Assembly: GCA_029239415.1 (NCBI GenBank)
Contig: JAQZAY010000030.1
Span: 1-19,772 of the forward strand
Direction: 5' to 3'
Source: Pseudomonas sp.
GTDB lineage: Bacteria > Pseudomonadota > Gammaproteobacteria > Pseudomonadales > Pseudomonadaceae
Length of the DNA: 19,772 nt
Position 1 is the stretch's first letter; the number at the start of each line of letters is the position of its first letter. This document shows positions 19,720 to 19,772 of the stretch, one piece after another. Below the pieces are notes generated by a model. That model ran no database searches and was not told the origin of the DNA. It saw only the letters and a program-made list of their open reading frames with translations. The position numbers were made by a program, and so were the translations under genes.

Positions 19720-19736
19720 GGCGCTGCTTCAGCGCC
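19720..19736 (-). other. Hairpin upstream of pyrH
   Basis: GGCGCTG and CAGCGCC form a perfect 7-bp stem with a 3-base loop. The minus strand continues GCGCTACAG with no U-tract. It probably lies in the tsf-pyrH gap (tsf itself is outside the window). It could be a transcript-processing or partial-termination element, or part of a degenerate repetitive palindrome. Confidence 0.35.
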
Positions 19737-19738
19737 AG

Positions 19739-19767
19739 CGGATGCAGGCTGGATAAACCCGCATCCG
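19739..19767 (-). repeat. Inverted repeat CGGATGC / GCATCCG at the window edge
   Basis: CGGATGC (19739-19745) and GCATCCG (19761-19767) are perfect inverted repeats with a 15-base spacer. With the neighbouring hairpin this makes the last 60 bases rich in palindromes. Confidence 0.4.
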
Positions 19768-19772
19768 GTTTG

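Overview
This window is a stretch of conserved core chromosome from a gammaproteobacterium, almost certainly a Pseudomonas and probably of the P. putida group. The evidence is the high GC content with strongly G/C-ending codons, the protein sequences themselves (for example a decanoyl-type LpxA with Met169 and a 146-residue FabZ with His49/Glu63), and the gene order. All 17 genes are on the minus strand, so transcription runs from right to left. There is no insertion sequence, prophage, CRISPR array, tRNA or rRNA. No gap without a gene exceeds 300 bases.

In transcription order, the right end (19649-17582) holds pyrH (UMP kinase), frr (ribosome recycling factor) and uppS (undecaprenyl-PP synthase). 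Next come cdsA (CDP-diacylglycerol synthase), dxr (MEP isoprenoid pathway), rseP (site-2 intramembrane protease) and bamA (outer-membrane protein insertase) down to 11732. Then follow skp (periplasmic chaperone), lpxD, fabZ, lpxA and lpxB (lipid A and fatty acid synthesis), rnhB (RNase HII), dnaE (replicative polymerase alpha), accA (acetyl-CoA carboxylase subunit), tilS (tRNA-Ile lysidine synthetase) and the 5' part of pyrG (CTP synthase), which runs off the left edge.

The genes form a long envelope-building block. Dxr feeds isoprenoid synthesis, UppS makes the lipid carrier for peptidoglycan and O-antigen, CdsA makes the phospholipid precursor, and AccA, FabZ and LpxA/D/B supply and use acyl chains for membranes and lipid A. 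Skp and BamA deliver and insert outer-membrane proteins, and RseP takes part in the envelope-stress response. Several junctions overlap or abut (pyrH/frr, uppS/cdsA, cdsA/dxr, skp/lpxD, fabZ/lpxA, lpxA/lpxB, lpxB/rnhB), which implies co-transcription and translational coupling. Larger gaps with hairpins occur before dnaE, tilS and pyrG and are the likeliest places for partial termination or new promoters.

I found no undescribed system. The points worth a second look are local: a non-basic residue in a normally basic position of Frr, a variant clamp-binding motif in DnaE, a codon-usage shift in the 3' third of rseP just upstream of bamA, an extracellular Cys pair in BamA, and several intergenic hairpins. 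Several start codons were moved inward from the longest open frame on the basis of Shine-Dalgarno spacing and family length.
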